In this document: positions 1-8,290 of the stretch, piece after piece
How the letters are laid out: the number at the start of each line of letters is the position of its first letter
How positions within the stretch are numbered: the stretch's first letter is position 1
Position numbers and translations under genes: made by a program
The notes under the pieces: model-generated
What the model saw: the letters and a program-made list of their open reading frames with translations, nothing else
Database searches by the model: none
What the model was told of the DNA's origin: nothing
DNA from: Asaia bogorensis
GTDB taxonomy: Bacteria > Pseudomonadota > Alphaproteobacteria > Acetobacterales > Acetobacteraceae
Direction of reading: 5' to 3'
Assembly (NCBI GenBank): GCA_945869965.1
Contig: CAMBRC010000013.1
Coordinates: forward strand, 1-58,159
DNA length: 58,159 nucleotides

Positions 1-99
1 TTCCTGCTCCGGGGCCTCGACCGTGTCCGCGGTGAGTGGAGCCTCGTGACCATGGCGTGGAACATCAAGCGGATGTTCGTCCTGGCGGGCGCGATCTGA
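1..99 (+). CDS. Transposase, C-terminal fragment (IS1182/IS5-like)
   Basis: The open frame enters from outside the window and stops at TGA 97-99, leaving 33 codons. The residues RGLDRVRGEWSLV followed by MAWNIKRM resemble the C-terminal end of DDE transposases of the IS1182/IS5 type, where a 'RG..KVRGEWSL...NIKRM' block ends the catalytic domain. The N-terminal part and catalytic acids are outside the window, so activity cannot be judged. The family call rests on this short block only. Confidence 0.6.
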   Translation, partial: FLLRGLDRVRGEWSLVTMAWNIKRMFVLAGAI

Positions 100-321
100 G
101 CCAGATCGTGCCATCCGTGCGCCGCTTGAACGCCCGCCCCGCACGACAACGCCCGATCGAGACCGCAAAAATCATCTCAAGCAAGGCTTCGACCGTCCTA
201 CGCCGCGCCACAGATCACCAACCAACTCAATCGACACCCGTGCAGACCGAATGACCAGTTACTCCACTCCGACAGGCTGCTAGCGCAACAATTGGAGTCG
301 CTGCAATGATGGCGGGTATCG
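100..321. other. Non-coding tail of the insertion sequence and junction to host DNA
   Basis: No convincing gene lies between the transposase stop and the next gene. The stretch 266-283, CCGACAGGCTGCTAGCGC, looks like the kind of sequence found at IS ends, so the element probably stops near 285. The matching left end is outside the window, so the boundary cannot be fixed. The next gene begins immediately afterwards, so its native promoter may have been displaced by the insertion. Confidence 0.35.
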
Positions 322-1011
322 TTGGAGACGCCTGTGGCACTTCTGTCTTTTCTCTTCGGCCGGCCGAATTCGTCTGACCCGGCTGCCTTCGAGGAGTTCC
401 TCAGCAGCCGGGCCGCCTTCGTCGCGCAGAAGACCGTGCTCGACTATTGCCGGGTGAAGTCAGGCGCTTACGAGAAGAAGGTCTTTGCCGATCCGGACTT
501 CGTCGCAGCACTCCAGCATTGCCGCTGGCAGGTTTTCCTCGCAGCACTGGCCGACATGGCGGGCCTGGCCGAGGCCTGGCTGCGCCCGCATTGCCCCGGG
601 CAGGAAACAGCCCTCGCCGAGCGCCTCGCCGCCTGGCACGCCGGCGCGCTGGCGGGGCAGGACATCCCGGAATCGGAACGCGAATCGGCCGAAGCCGCGC
701 AGCGCGCCATGCCGGTACACATGGCCCAGATCCAGGAGGCGCCACCCTGTCCCGCCCACCGCCGCCCGCTCCTGGCGGAGGCGCCGCTGTTCGCCACCTT
801 GCCGGTCCATCCCGACCAGCGGCGCGGCGAAGGGCTGGCGATCAGGGGCGCGCTGCGCTTCCACATCGTCTCGGCCCAGCAGGCGATGGAGCTCGGCTTC
901 GACCCCGCCGGACTGTGTGCGGCCCTGCTGCGGCAGCACGCGGCGGATAGCACGGGCGCGGCCAACCCACCTCCAGCGCCGAATTTGCTTGGGCTCGGAG
1001 GGGCGCTGTAG
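322..1011 (+). CDS. Conserved hypothetical protein (Rhodospirillales type)
   Basis: A 229-residue soluble protein without signal peptide or membrane segment. I do not recognise a named domain. The N-terminal half has the pattern 'R.AFVAQKTVLDYCRVKSG' followed by an acidic/aromatic 'F..ALQHCRWQVF' helix, a style I associate with conserved hypotheticals of Rhodospirillales. The C-terminal third is Pro/Ala-rich. The start is uncertain: TTG 322 or the in-frame GTG 334, neither with a good ribosome-binding site. The insertion-sequence remnant just upstream may have replaced the original start region. The frame has the strong third-position GC bias of real genes here. Confidence 0.6.
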   Translation: METPVALLSFLFGRPNSSDPAAFEEFLSSRAAFVAQKTVLDYCRVKSGAYEKKVFADPDFVAALQHCRWQVFLAALADMAGLAEAWLRPHCPGQETALAERLAAWHAGALAGQDIPESERESAEAAQRAMPVHMAQIQEAPPCPAHRRPLLAEAPLFATLPVHPDQRRGEGLAIRGALRFHIVSAQQAMELGFDPAGLCAALLRQHAADSTGAANPPPAPNLLGLGGAL

Positions 1012-1021
1012 GAAGAAAGCA

Positions 1022-1143
1022 TGTTCTTTTTTGAAAAAAAGAACCAAAAAACTTTCTATCCATTTTCCGCGCGCTAAACCACGCAAGCCCCGGCGCAATG
1101 AATGAAAAGTCTTTTTGCTTCTTTTTCTTCAGAAAAAGAAGAC
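1022..1143. repeat. T/A-rich compound inverted repeat, copy 1 (both arms)
   Basis: Arm A (1023-1064) holds a self-complementary GTTCTTTTTT/AAAAAAGAAC hairpin followed by an A-run and CTTTCTATCCATT. Arm B (1098-1142) is its inverted counterpart, AATGAAAAGTCTTTTTGCTTC plus a CTTCTTTTTCT..AGAAAAAGAAG hairpin. The arms can also pair with each other around a 33-base linker. The copy sits 11 bases after the stop codon of the upstream gene. Confidence 0.85.
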
Positions 1144-1210
1144 CTTTCCTCCCCCGATTCCCGCGCCCGCCCGTCCGTGCCATCCTGCCCCCGTGACGAG
1201 GGAGACCGCC

Positions 1211-3085
1211 ATGACCTACCCCGAGGTTTACGCCGCCTGGCAGCGCGACCCCGCGGCCTTCTGGGCCAAGGCCGCCGAGGGCATCACCTGGGACAAGCCC
1301 TGGGACCGCGTGTTCGACCCCACACTCGGCCCCTACGGCCAGTGGTTCGCCGGCGGGATGCTGAACACCTGCGTCAATGCCCTGGACCGCCATGTTGATG
1401 CCGGGCGCGGCGAACAGGCGGCGCTGATCTGGGACAGCGCGATGACCGGGGTGGTCGAGACCTTCACCTACACACGCCTGCGCGACCGCACGGCCAAGGT
1501 GGCCGGCGCGCTCCGGGCGCTGGGCGTGGCGAAGGGTGACCGGGTGGTGATCTATATGCCGATGATCCCCGAGGCGGCGATCGCCATGCTGGCCTGTGCG
1601 CGCATCGGCGCGGTGCATTCGGTGGTGTTCGGCGGCTTTGCCGCGGCCGAGCTGGCCAAGCGGATCGAGGATGCCGAGCCGAAGCTGATCGTCTGCGCCT
1701 CCTGCGGGCTGGAGCCCGGTCGGGTGGTGACCTACAAGCCGCTCGTCGATGCGGCGATCGAGATGTCGGCGCACAAGCCCGATGCCTGCCTGGTGTTCCA
1801 GCGGCCACAGGCGGCAGCGGCAATGGTGGCCGGGCGAGATCATGATTTCGCAGCGGCCGAGGCGGCGGCGCTGCCGGCCGATCCCGTGCCGGTGGCAGCG
1901 ACCGACCCGCTGTATATCCTTTACACCTCCGGCACGACTGGCAAGCCCAAGGGGGTGGTGCGCGACACCGGCGGACATGCGGTGGCGCTGCATGCCTCGA
2001 TGAAGCTGATCTATGGGGTTGAACCCGGCGATGTCTATTGGTCGGCCAGCGATGTCGGCTGGGTGGTGGGGCATTCCTATATCATCTACGCGCCGCTGCT
2101 CGCCGGCTGTACCAGCGTGATGTACGAGGGCAAGCCGGTCGGCACGCCGGATGCCGGCGCGTTCTGGCGGGTCTGTGCGCAGCATGGGGTACGGGTGTTG
2201 TTCACCGCGCCGACGGCGCTGCGCGCGATCAAGCAGCAGGACCCCGAGGGCAAGTTGCTGGCGGGCTACGACCTGTCAAAGCTGGAGGCGCTGTACCTGG
2301 CCGGCGAGCGTTGCGATCCGCCGACGGCGATATGGGCGGCCGAGGTGATGGGGATCCCGGTGGTGGATCATTGGTGGCAGACCGAGACCGGCTGGGCGAT
2401 CACCGCGGGGTTTCGCGGGCTTGGGCTCTTTCCGGTCAAGCCGGGCTCGGGCGGGCGGCCCTCGCCGGGGTTTGACGTGCAGTGCCTGGATGATGACGGC
2501 AAGCTCGTGGCGCGCGGGACGGCGGGCAACCTGGTGGTGCGGCTGCCGATGCCGCCGGGGGCGGCGCCGACGCTGTGGCGCCATGACGCAGGCTATCGCA
2601 CGTCGTACCTGGCGGATTATCCCGGCTGGTATCGCACCGGCGATGCCGGGATGATCGACGCCGAGGGCGATGTGTGGGTGATGGGGCGGACCGACGACAT
2701 CATCAATGTCGCGGGGCACAGGCTGTCGACCGGGGCGATGGAGGAGGTTTTGGCGGCGCATCCGGCGGTGGCGGAATGTGCCGTGGTGGGGGCGGCCGAC
2801 GAGCTGAAGGGGCAGGTGCCGCTGGGGCTGGTCGTCCTGAAGCAGGGGGTGAACGGGGATCACGCGCAGATCGTGCGCGAGCTGGTGGCGTTGGTGCGCG
2901 AGCGCATCGGGCCGGTGGCCTCGTTCCGCGATGCGCGCATCGTGCTGCGTTTGCCGAAGACGCGATCGGGCAAGATCCTGCGGGCGTCGATCCGGCGGAT
3001 TGCCGATGGGCAGCCAGCCAATGCGCCGGCGACGATCGATGACCCGGCGATCCTGGATGAGATCGGGATAGTGCTCGGACGGTAG
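1211..3085 (+). CDS. prpE: Propionyl-CoA synthetase (acyl-CoA synthetase, PrpE type)
   Basis: A 624-residue AMP-forming acyl-CoA synthetase that activates propionate (possibly acetate) to its CoA thioester in the cytoplasm. The N-terminal ACS domain begins with YAAW..DPAAFW, typical of PrpE/AcsA. The adenylate P-loop is YTSGTTGKPKG at residues 238-248, HWWQTETG is at 387-394, and the hinge YRTGD/GRTDD is near 474-496. The catalytic, acetylation-sensitive lysine K588 lies in TRSGKILR. ATG 1211 was chosen because it follows GAGGGAG and matches the family N-terminus; the frame extends further upstream only into the intergenic repeat. It heads a same-strand set with the next three genes. No methylcitrate cycle genes are nearby, so propionate versus acetate preference is open. 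Confidence 0.9.
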   Translation: MTYPEVYAAWQRDPAAFWAKAAEGITWDKPWDRVFDPTLGPYGQWFAGGMLNTCVNALDRHVDAGRGEQAALIWDSAMTGVVETFTYTRLRDRTAKVAGALRALGVAKGDRVVIYMPMIPEAAIAMLACARIGAVHSVVFGGFAAAELAKRIEDAEPKLIVCASCGLEPGRVVTYKPLVDAAIEMSAHKPDACLVFQRPQAAAAMVAGRDHDFAAAEAAALPADPVPVAATDPLYILYTSGTTGKPKGVVRDTGGHAVALHASMKLIYGVEPGDVYWSASDVGWVVGHSYIIYAPLLAGCTSVMYEGKPVGTPDAGAFWRVCAQHGVRVLFTAPTALRAIKQQDPEGKLLAGYDLSKLEALYLAGERCDPPTAIWAAEVMGIPVVDHWWQTETGWAITAGFRGLGLFPVKPGSGGRPSPGFDVQCLDDDGKLVARGTAGNLVVRLPMPPGAAPTLWRHDAGYRTSYLADYPGWYRTGDAGMIDAEGDVWVMGRTDDIINVAGHRLSTGAMEEVLAAHPAVAECAVVGAADELKGQVPLGLVVLKQGVNGDHAQIVRELVALVRERIGPVASFRDARIVLRLPKTRSGKILRASIRRIADGQPANAPATIDDPAILDEIGIVLGR

Positions 3086-3094
3086 GCCCGGCTT

Positions 3095-4318
3095 TTGCGC
3101 CGCGCGACGCTGCCGGCCTTGCTGCTGCTGGTCGGGTTTGCGGCGATGGCGGCGCTGTATGCCTGGGGCGGAGGGGCGTACTTCGCGCTGCGTGAGGCGG
3201 CTGGGTTGCAAGCGTTCGTGCCGTTCCTCGATCTGCACGGGGTGATGGCGGCGATCGAATGCTGGCAGGACGGGGTCGATGTCTATTCCGTCAACACCTG
3301 CGATCACCTCGGCCGAGTGCATGTCTATTCGCCCCTGTGGCTGCGGCTGCCGGGGATGTTCGGAGCGCCGGAGCTGACCATGCCTATTGGCATAGGGCTC
3401 GCGCTGGCCTTCATCCTGTCGCTGTTGGTGGTGCCAGCGCCGACGGGCGCGGGCGGCATGGTGGTGCTGGTGCTGGCGGTGGTGTCGCCGGACACGGTGT
3501 TCGCGCTGGAGCGGGCGAACATGGATGTGCTGATATTTGCCGCGGTGGTGCTGGCGGTGCCGATGCTGGCGGGCGGGCTGGTGGCGCGCGGTTTCGCATA
3601 CGCGGTGTTCCTGGCGGTGGGTTTGTTGAAGTTCTATCCGCTGGTGTTGCTGGGGTTGGTGGTGCGGGAGCGGCCGGTTCTGACGCTGTTGTTTGGCGCG
3701 GCGGCTTTGGGCGGGCTGGCGGCTGTGGCACTGCCGCTGGCCGGCGAGTTTGGCCGGGCGATCGGCAATATCCTGCCGACGCCGGTGTTTTCCGGGACGT
3801 TTGGGGCCCGGCATCTGGGGCTCGGGCTGGGGCTGTTGCTGCCGGGGTATGCTGGTGTGGCGGTGGGGGTTCTGGTCGCCGCGGCGGCGGTGATGGTGGC
3901 GGTGCGGCTGGCGCGGGATACGGTGGTGCGGGGGGCGCTGGATGCGCTGCCGCGGCGGGATGCGGATTTGTTGCTGGTGGGGGCGGTGCTGATGCTGGGG
4001 TGCTTCCTGGCGGGGGAGAACGTGGAGTATCGGGCGATCTTCCTGTTGCTGACGGTGCCGGCGCTGTGGCGGATGGGGGGGATGTTCGCGGCGACGGCGG
4101 GTTGTGTGGCCTGGTTGATGTGGGACCCGGTGGTGCGGCGGGTTGTGGCGCGGTTGGTGCCGGGGGAGGGGGAGATCCCCGGGGTGCCTGGCTTGGCGCT
4201 GTGGACGGTGCGCGAGGTTTTGTGGTGGTGGGTGGCGGTGGTTCTGGCAGGGCTGGTGGTAGGGCTGTTGCGGCGGGCACCGGGGTGGGCGTTGATTGGG
4301 GTTCGACCGGCGCAATAG
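3095..4318 (+). CDS. Membrane glycosyltransferase, GT87/DUF2029-like
   Basis: A 407-residue polytopic membrane protein with about ten hydrophobic helices. The early acidic/aromatic loop 'DLHGVMAAIECWQDGVDVY' carries the aspartate and W..G..VY pattern of GT87 (DUF2029) polyprenol-phosphate-sugar-dependent transferases. An ERANMDVL segment around residue 140 also matches the family. TTG 3095 is the likely start, nine bases after the prpE stop. Donor and acceptor are unknown. It would act at the inner membrane, with catalysis on the periplasmic side. Its place inside an acyl-CoA synthetase/aldolase operon has no obvious metabolic reason. Confidence 0.7.
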   Translation: MRRATLPALLLLVGFAAMAALYAWGGGAYFALREAAGLQAFVPFLDLHGVMAAIECWQDGVDVYSVNTCDHLGRVHVYSPLWLRLPGMFGAPELTMPIGIGLALAFILSLLVVPAPTGAGGMVVLVLAVVSPDTVFALERANMDVLIFAAVVLAVPMLAGGLVARGFAYAVFLAVGLLKFYPLVLLGLVVRERPVLTLLFGAAALGGLAAVALPLAGEFGRAIGNILPTPVFSGTFGARHLGLGLGLLLPGYAGVAVGVLVAAAAVMVAVRLARDTVVRGALDALPRRDADLLLVGAVLMLGCFLAGENVEYRAIFLLLTVPALWRMGGMFAATAGCVAWLMWDPVVRRVVARLVPGEGEIPGVPGLALWTVREVLWWWVAVVLAGLVVGLLRRAPGWALIGVRPAQ

Positions 4319-4344
4319 CGCGCCGGGAAAAAAGGAGCGTGGCC

Positions 4345-4998
4345 GTGAGTGATCTGGCGCGAATTCGGGACAAGCTGTTTTGCTCGCTGTTGTCGGACGT
4401 GATGGACGCGGCGGGGGTGTGGCACCAGGCGATGCCGCCGCGGATCCGGCCGCTGGACGATGCCTCGGTGATGGTGGGCCGGGCGCGGACGGCGCTGTTT
4501 GCCGACCAGTATCATGTGGGCGAGGGGGAGAACCCTTATGAGCTGGAGATCAAGCTGATCGACAGTTTGTTGCCGGGGGAGATTCCTTGTTTCTCGTGCG
4601 GGGCGAGCGGGCGGATTGCACCTTGGGGCGAGTTGTTGAGCACGGCGTCCAAGGCGCGGGGGGCGGCCGGGGCGCTGATGGATGGGCTGACGCGGGATAT
4701 CCGGGCGATCCGGGCGATGGGGTTCCCGGTGTTTGCCGGGGGGATAGGGCCGCTGGACAGCAAGGGGCGGGGGAAGATTATTGCTCTCGATGTGCCGGTG
4801 GAGATTGCGGGGGTGAAAGTCTCCAGCGGGGATCTGGTGTTTGGCGATGCCGATGGGGTGGTGGTGGTGCCGCGGGCGATCGAGAAGAAGGTGATCAAGG
4901 CGGCGTTCGAAAAGCTGAAGGGTGAGCATTCGACGCTGGCGGATTTGCAGGCGGGGATGAAGCTCGGGGATGTGTTCGCGAAATACGGGGTGCTGTGA
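4345..4998 (+). CDS. RraA / HMG-CHA aldolase-like protein
   Basis: A 217-residue member of the RraA/4-hydroxy-4-methyl-2-oxoglutarate aldolase family, which cleaves pyruvate from branched 2-oxo-4-hydroxy acids using a divalent metal. The sequence shows LSDVMDAAG near the N-terminus, then WGELLSTASKARGAAG, then DGLTRDI with R117-D118. The aldolase signature is D-X20-R-D; here the first position is E96, 21 residues before R117, a conservative change. GTG 4345 was chosen because AAAGGAG (4331-4337) lies seven bases upstream; GTG 4339 is also in frame. The stop overlaps the start of the amidohydrolase gene, indicating translational coupling. A LigK-like role with the amidohydrolase as LigJ-like hydratase is possible but unproven. 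Confidence 0.75.
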   Translation: MSDLARIRDKLFCSLLSDVMDAAGVWHQAMPPRIRPLDDASVMVGRARTALFADQYHVGEGENPYELEIKLIDSLLPGEIPCFSCGASGRIAPWGELLSTASKARGAAGALMDGLTRDIRAIRAMGFPVFAGGIGPLDSKGRGKIIALDVPVEIAGVKVSSGDLVFGDADGVVVVPRAIEKKVIKAAFEKLKGEHSTLADLQAGMKLGDVFAKYGVL

Positions 4999-5858
4999 TG
5001 ATCGTTGATTGCCACGTCAACATCTTCGAGGACCGGCATGTCACGCCGCTGATGCGCGAGCAGACGCAGTTCGCGCGGCCGGGGGCGATTGGTACCAAGG
5101 CGGATGCCGATACGCTCTACGAAGCGATGAAAGGTGTTGATAAGGCCATCATCTTTTCGTTGCGGTATGCCGATTCGACCGGGGTGGACGGCGACGACGA
5201 GGTCACGGCGGCGGCGGTGGCGAAGTATCCCGACAAGTTCGTGGGGTTTGCCGCGTTGGATCCGCGGCTGGCGGACGCGATGGAGCTGCTTGAGCACGCA
5301 GTGCAGGATCTGAAGCTGGTCGGGGTGAAGTTCGGGCCGATCTATAACGGGGTTTCGTTGCAGGACAAGCGGCTGGATCCGTTCTACCGGTTCTTGGTGA
5401 AGCATAATCTGCCGCTGACGATGCATATGGGCACGACCTATGCCCGCAATGCGCCGGCGGATTATGGGCGGCCGATCCATGTGGAGGAGGTGGCGCTGCG
5501 CTATCCCGATCTGAAGATGGTGATGGCGCATATGGGGCATCCTTGGTACGAGGAATGCGTGGTGATCGCGCGCAAGCAGCCGAATGTTTATTGCGAGGTC
5601 TCGGCGCTGCATTACCGGCCATGGCAGTTCTACAATATCCTGATGGCGGCGCAGGAATATACGATCCATGACCGGAACAAGGTGTTCTGGGGGACGGATT
5701 TTCCCTATGCCGAGGTGGAAGAGTCGCTGGCGGGGTTGCGGGGGATCAATCATCTGGTTGAGGGGACGAATTTGCCGCGCGTTGCGCAGGTGACGATTGA
5801 TTCGATCATCCATAGCAACCCGTTCGAGCATTGGTGGCATGGCGGGTTGGCGGTTTGA
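4998..5858 (+). CDS. Amidohydrolase family (Amidohydro_2) protein
   Basis: A 286-residue TIM-barrel metal-dependent hydrolase of the ACMSD/LigJ-like amidohydrolase superfamily. The N-terminal IVDCHVNIF supplies the H-x-(N/H)-type first metal motif, with the second position Asn rather than His. LTMHMGTTY and MAHMGHPW supply barrel-end histidines, and WGTDFPYAE carries the conserved aspartate. ATG 4998 shares its A with the preceding TGA; GTG 4995 is also possible. Family members decarboxylate, hydrate or hydrolyse aromatic-pathway intermediates. The overlap with an RraA-type aldolase gene resembles the LigJ/LigK pairing of protocatechuate 4,5-cleavage, but no other genes of that pathway are here. 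Confidence 0.8.
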   Translation: MIVDCHVNIFEDRHVTPLMREQTQFARPGAIGTKADADTLYEAMKGVDKAIIFSLRYADSTGVDGDDEVTAAAVAKYPDKFVGFAALDPRLADAMELLEHAVQDLKLVGVKFGPIYNGVSLQDKRLDPFYRFLVKHNLPLTMHMGTTYARNAPADYGRPIHVEEVALRYPDLKMVMAHMGHPWYEECVVIARKQPNVYCEVSALHYRPWQFYNILMAAQEYTIHDRNKVFWGTDFPYAEVEESLAGLRGINHLVEGTNLPRVAQVTIDSIIHSNPFEHWWHGGLAV

Positions 5859-5929
5859 GGGCGATGCTTTGAGGTGCTGCGATTATTGTATCGATATCGT
5901 AATATTTTGAGCGCACGTCCCCTGCCCCG

Positions 5930-6565
5930 CTATTTGTCGTATTTTCGCCAAGCGCGGGCGGCTGCGCGGATGTTTGCCGGCAATGGGCGATCTGGTGTTG
6001 GTGGGCGCGCGTCGTGGCCCGGGTCCGGCTGCGCGGGCTGAGCCGGGGACGGGCGGACGGGTTTCGGCCGTGACGGGAGCTTGAGCCAGTCCGGCTCGGG
6101 GAGACCGAGGGCACGGACGAGGGGGCGCAGCAGGCGGCCGGCTTGCGGGGCGGCGGCGAGGAATTTCGGCAGTTCGGGGTCGTGCAGGAGGGCGTCGAGC
6201 TGGCCGGTGCAGGGGGCGGATTCGGGGATGCGGTGGTTGACCCAGCCGTGGGTGGTGGGCAGGCGGGGGGTGGGGTGCTGGGTGTATGGGAGGGCGGTGT
6301 ACGTACGGGGACTGGGCAGGGTGTTGGTTTGCCAGCGGGCGAACAGGGCGGTGAAGCGGGCGGCAAGACGGTTGAGGCGGTGGTAGAGCAGGACCCAGGT
6401 TTCGGCCGGGAGCTTCGGCCGTTGGCTGGGGGCGGTGACCGGGCTGTAGGCTTGGGTGCCGAGCCAGGTGACGGACTGGGCACGGCTCTCCCGGGCCGTG
6501 TGGGCGGCGATGGCGTGGCGCAGGCTGGTCAGGATGGCGACCAGGCGGGAGGCTAAATTCAGCAT
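5930..6565 (-). CDS. Acetobacteraceae-type hypothetical protein
   Basis: A 211-residue basic, proline-rich protein. It has a central conserved-looking block LPAETWVLLYHRLNRL followed by AARFTALFARW, then a tryptophan-containing 'HGWV' and 'LLHDPELPKFLAAAPQAGR', and ends in a low-complexity Pro/Arg tail. I recall this architecture from paralogous hypotheticals of Acetobacteraceae, but no function is known to me. No signal peptide or membrane helix. There is no ribosome-binding site before ATG 6565. A near-perfect inverted repeat straddles the start, and an AT-rich region follows upstream, so expression is probably specially controlled or leaderless. Confidence 0.6.
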   Translation of the reverse strand: MLNLASRLVAILTSLRHAIAAHTARESRAQSVTWLGTQAYSPVTAPSQRPKLPAETWVLLYHRLNRLAARFTALFARWQTNTLPSPRTYTALPYTQHPTPRLPTTHGWVNHRIPESAPCTGQLDALLHDPELPKFLAAAPQAGRLLRPLVRALGLPEPDWLKLPSRPKPVRPSPAQPAQPDPGHDARPPTPDRPLPANIRAAARAWRKYDK

Positions 6566-6591
6566 TTGAGGTAACTTAGCTGAAATTTAGC
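6552..6591. promoter_or_regulatory. Inverted repeat straddling a start codon
   Basis: GCTAAATTCAGC (6552-6563) and GCTGAAATTTAGC (6579-6591) form an inverted repeat with one unpaired base, separated by 15 bases that contain the minus-strand ATG (6565-6563). In mRNA the second to fifth codons would pair with the leader. As DNA it could be an operator over the promoter: on the minus strand CTTGCT and CTAAGT are spaced by 17 bases and would place the start of transcription about at the ATG. Confidence 0.45.
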
Positions 6592-6722
6592 GTCGGAGCA
6601 AGTTTTTTTTCCGCATATAGGTTGGCAACTTCTTCTCTTCCCTACTGATCGGCTTTGCGGATCGTCCCCCCTCCGGCTCCCCCCGCAAGCAGGGGGAGGG
6701 AAGAAAGCAAGTATGGAGGGCG

Positions 6723-6765
6723 ATGGATGAAAGTTTTTGCTTCTTTTTTCAAAAAGAAGCGCTTC
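6723..6765. repeat. T/A-rich repeat, single arm B copy
   Basis: ATGGATGAAAGTTTTTGCTTC followed by a TTCTTTTTTC/AAAAAGAAGCG hairpin matches arm B of the paired repeats. I see no arm A partner in 6600-6720, which instead holds a small CCCCCGCAAGCAGGGGG hairpin (6681-6697). It lies 37 bases 3' of the hmgA stop. Confidence 0.8.
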
Positions 6766-6801
6766 CTATCCCTCCCGCCTGACGCGTTGTGCGTGCGGGG
6801 A

Positions 6802-8085
6802 TCACTGGGTGAACCGTTTGCCCAGGCCGTTCCAGACGGCGTCGTAGGTTTCCTGGCGTTGCGGGCTGGACATGGCGAATTGGGTGGGGCGCAGGACGGC
6901 GGCGGTTTCGAACATGAAGGCCAGGGCGCCGTCGATTTTGTGCGGGGTGAGGGGGGCGGATTCGGCGCGTTCGGTGGTGGCGGCGTCTGGGCCGTGGGCG
7001 GACATCATGGGGTGGAGGCTGAAGCCGCCGGGGAGGAAGCCTTCGGCCTTGCCGTCATAGACGCCAGTGATCAGGCCCATGCATTCGTTCATCACGTTGC
7101 GGTGGAACCAGGGCGGGCGGAAGGTGTTTTCGGCGACCAGCCAGCGCGGCGGGAAGATGACGAAGTCGAGGTTGGCGCGGCCTGGGGTTTCGGTCGGGGC
7201 GGTGAGGACGGTGAAGATCGAGGGGTCCGGGTGGTCGAAGCTGACGGTGCCGATGGCGTTGAAATTGGCCAGGTCATATATGTACGGGGCGAGGTTGCCG
7301 TGCCAGGCGACGACATCCAAGGGCGAATGGTCGAGCGTGGTGGCCCATAGGGTGCCGAGGTATTTCTGGACGATCTCGGTGGGTTCGTTTCGGTCCTCGA
7401 ACCAGGCGTGCGGGGTGAGGAAGTCGCGCGGGTTGGCAAGGCCGTTGGCGCCGATGGGGCCGAGATCGGGAAGTCGCAAGACGGCGCCGTGGTTTTCGGC
7501 GAGGTAGCCGCGGGCGGTGCCGTCGGGGAGCGACACGCGGATCCGGATGCCGCGGGGGATGACAGCGATTTCACCGGGGGCGACGGCGAGGCGGCCGAGC
7601 TCGGTTTCGAGCAAGAGGCGGCCGTGCTCGGGGACGAAGAGCATCTCGGCGTCGGCGTTGAAGAAGATGCGCTGCATGGATTGGTTGGCGGCGTACAGGT
7701 GGATGGTGACGCCGGTGTCGTATGCGCCGTCCGCGGTGGCGAACATGGTGGTGAGGCCGGCGATGAAGTCAGTGGGGGCTTCGGGGAACGGGCGCGGGTT
7801 CCAGCGCAGGCGGTTTGGGTTTGGGGGCGCGAGGGCGGTGGCCAGGATGGGGTGGGCGATGCGCAGATACGGCGGGTGATTGGCCGAGGGGCGGATGCGA
7901 TAAAGCCAGGCGCGGCGGGCCTCGGCGCGCGGGACGGTGAACGGAGTGCCGGTGAGTTGCTCGGCGTAAAGGCCGTGTGCGGGACGCTGGGGGGAGTTGC
8001 GGCCCTGGGGGAGGGCGCCCGGGAGGGCCTCGGTGGCGAATTCGTTGCCGAAGCCGGATTGCATGGGGTCGGATTGGGTTTTCAT
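6802..8085 (-). CDS. hmgA: Homogentisate 1,2-dioxygenase
   Basis: A 427-residue Fe(II) ring-cleaving dioxygenase. It converts homogentisate, from tyrosine and phenylalanine, to maleylacetoacetate in the cytoplasm. The N-terminal [11 protein letters not shown], central LDVVAWHGN and [14 protein letters not shown] are diagnostic. Iron ligands by family correspondence are H328, E334 and H364, with exactly the human spacing of 6 and 30. Length is normal. It is followed 3' by a single repeat arm and separated from the upstream DUF2783-hydroxylase pair by a paired repeat. Maleylacetoacetate isomerase and fumarylacetoacetase are not in the window. Confidence 0.95.
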   Translation of the reverse strand: MKTQSDPMQSGFGNEFATEALPGALPQGRNSPQRPAHGLYAEQLTGTPFTVPRAEARRAWLYRIRPSANHPPYLRIAHPILATALAPPNPNRLRWNPRPFPEAPTDFIAGLTTMFATADGAYDTGVTIHLYAANQSMQRIFFNADAEMLFVPEHGRLLLETELGRLAVAPGEIAVIPRGIRIRVSLPDGTARGYLAENHGAVLRLPDLGPIGANGLANPRDFLTPHAWFEDRNEPTEIVQKYLGTLWATTLDHSPLDVVAWHGNLAPYIYDLANFNAIGTVSFDHPDPSIFTVLTAPTETPGRANLDFVIFPPRWLVAENTFRPPWFHRNVMNECMGLITGVYDGKAEGFLPGGFSLHPMMSAHGPDAATTERAESAPLTPHKIDGALAFMFETAAVLRPTQFAMSSPQRQETYDAVWNGLGKRFTQ

Positions 8086-8156
8086 GGGGCGCTCCCTTGG
8101 TCGTTTGGGGAGTTTAGGGTCGGGTGGAAGGTTTTGGAAGCGCAGGGAGGGGAGGT

Positions 8157-8286
8157 CTTCTTTTTGTGAACAAAAAGAAGCAAAAAAACTTTATTCATTG
8201 GCGCTCGGCGTAGAGGTGGCGGGTGGTGTTTGGGACGGGCATAGTGAATAAAAGTTTTTTGCTTCTTTTTTTCAAAAAAGAAGCTC
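8157..8286. repeat. T/A-rich compound inverted repeat, copy 3 (both arms)
   Basis: Arm A (8157-8200): TCTTCTTTTTGTGAACAAAAA then GAAGCAAAAAAACTTTATTC. Arm B (8244-8286): GTGAATAAAAGTTTTTTGCTTC then TTTTTTTCAAAAAAGAAGC. The linker is 43 bases. It lies 3' of the DUF2783 gene and 5' of hmgA, so it could separate their transcripts. Confidence 0.85.
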
Positions 8287-8290
8287 TTTC

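Noticed and set aside
36-254. Short plus-strand frame at the window start
   Set aside because: Out of frame with the transposase remnant and without ribosome-binding site or recognisable sequence.
2276-4315. 679-codon minus-strand frame opposite prpE and the GT87 gene
   Set aside because: Composed of Arg/His/Gln/Pro runs, no motif, and fully covered by two well-supported genes on the other strand.
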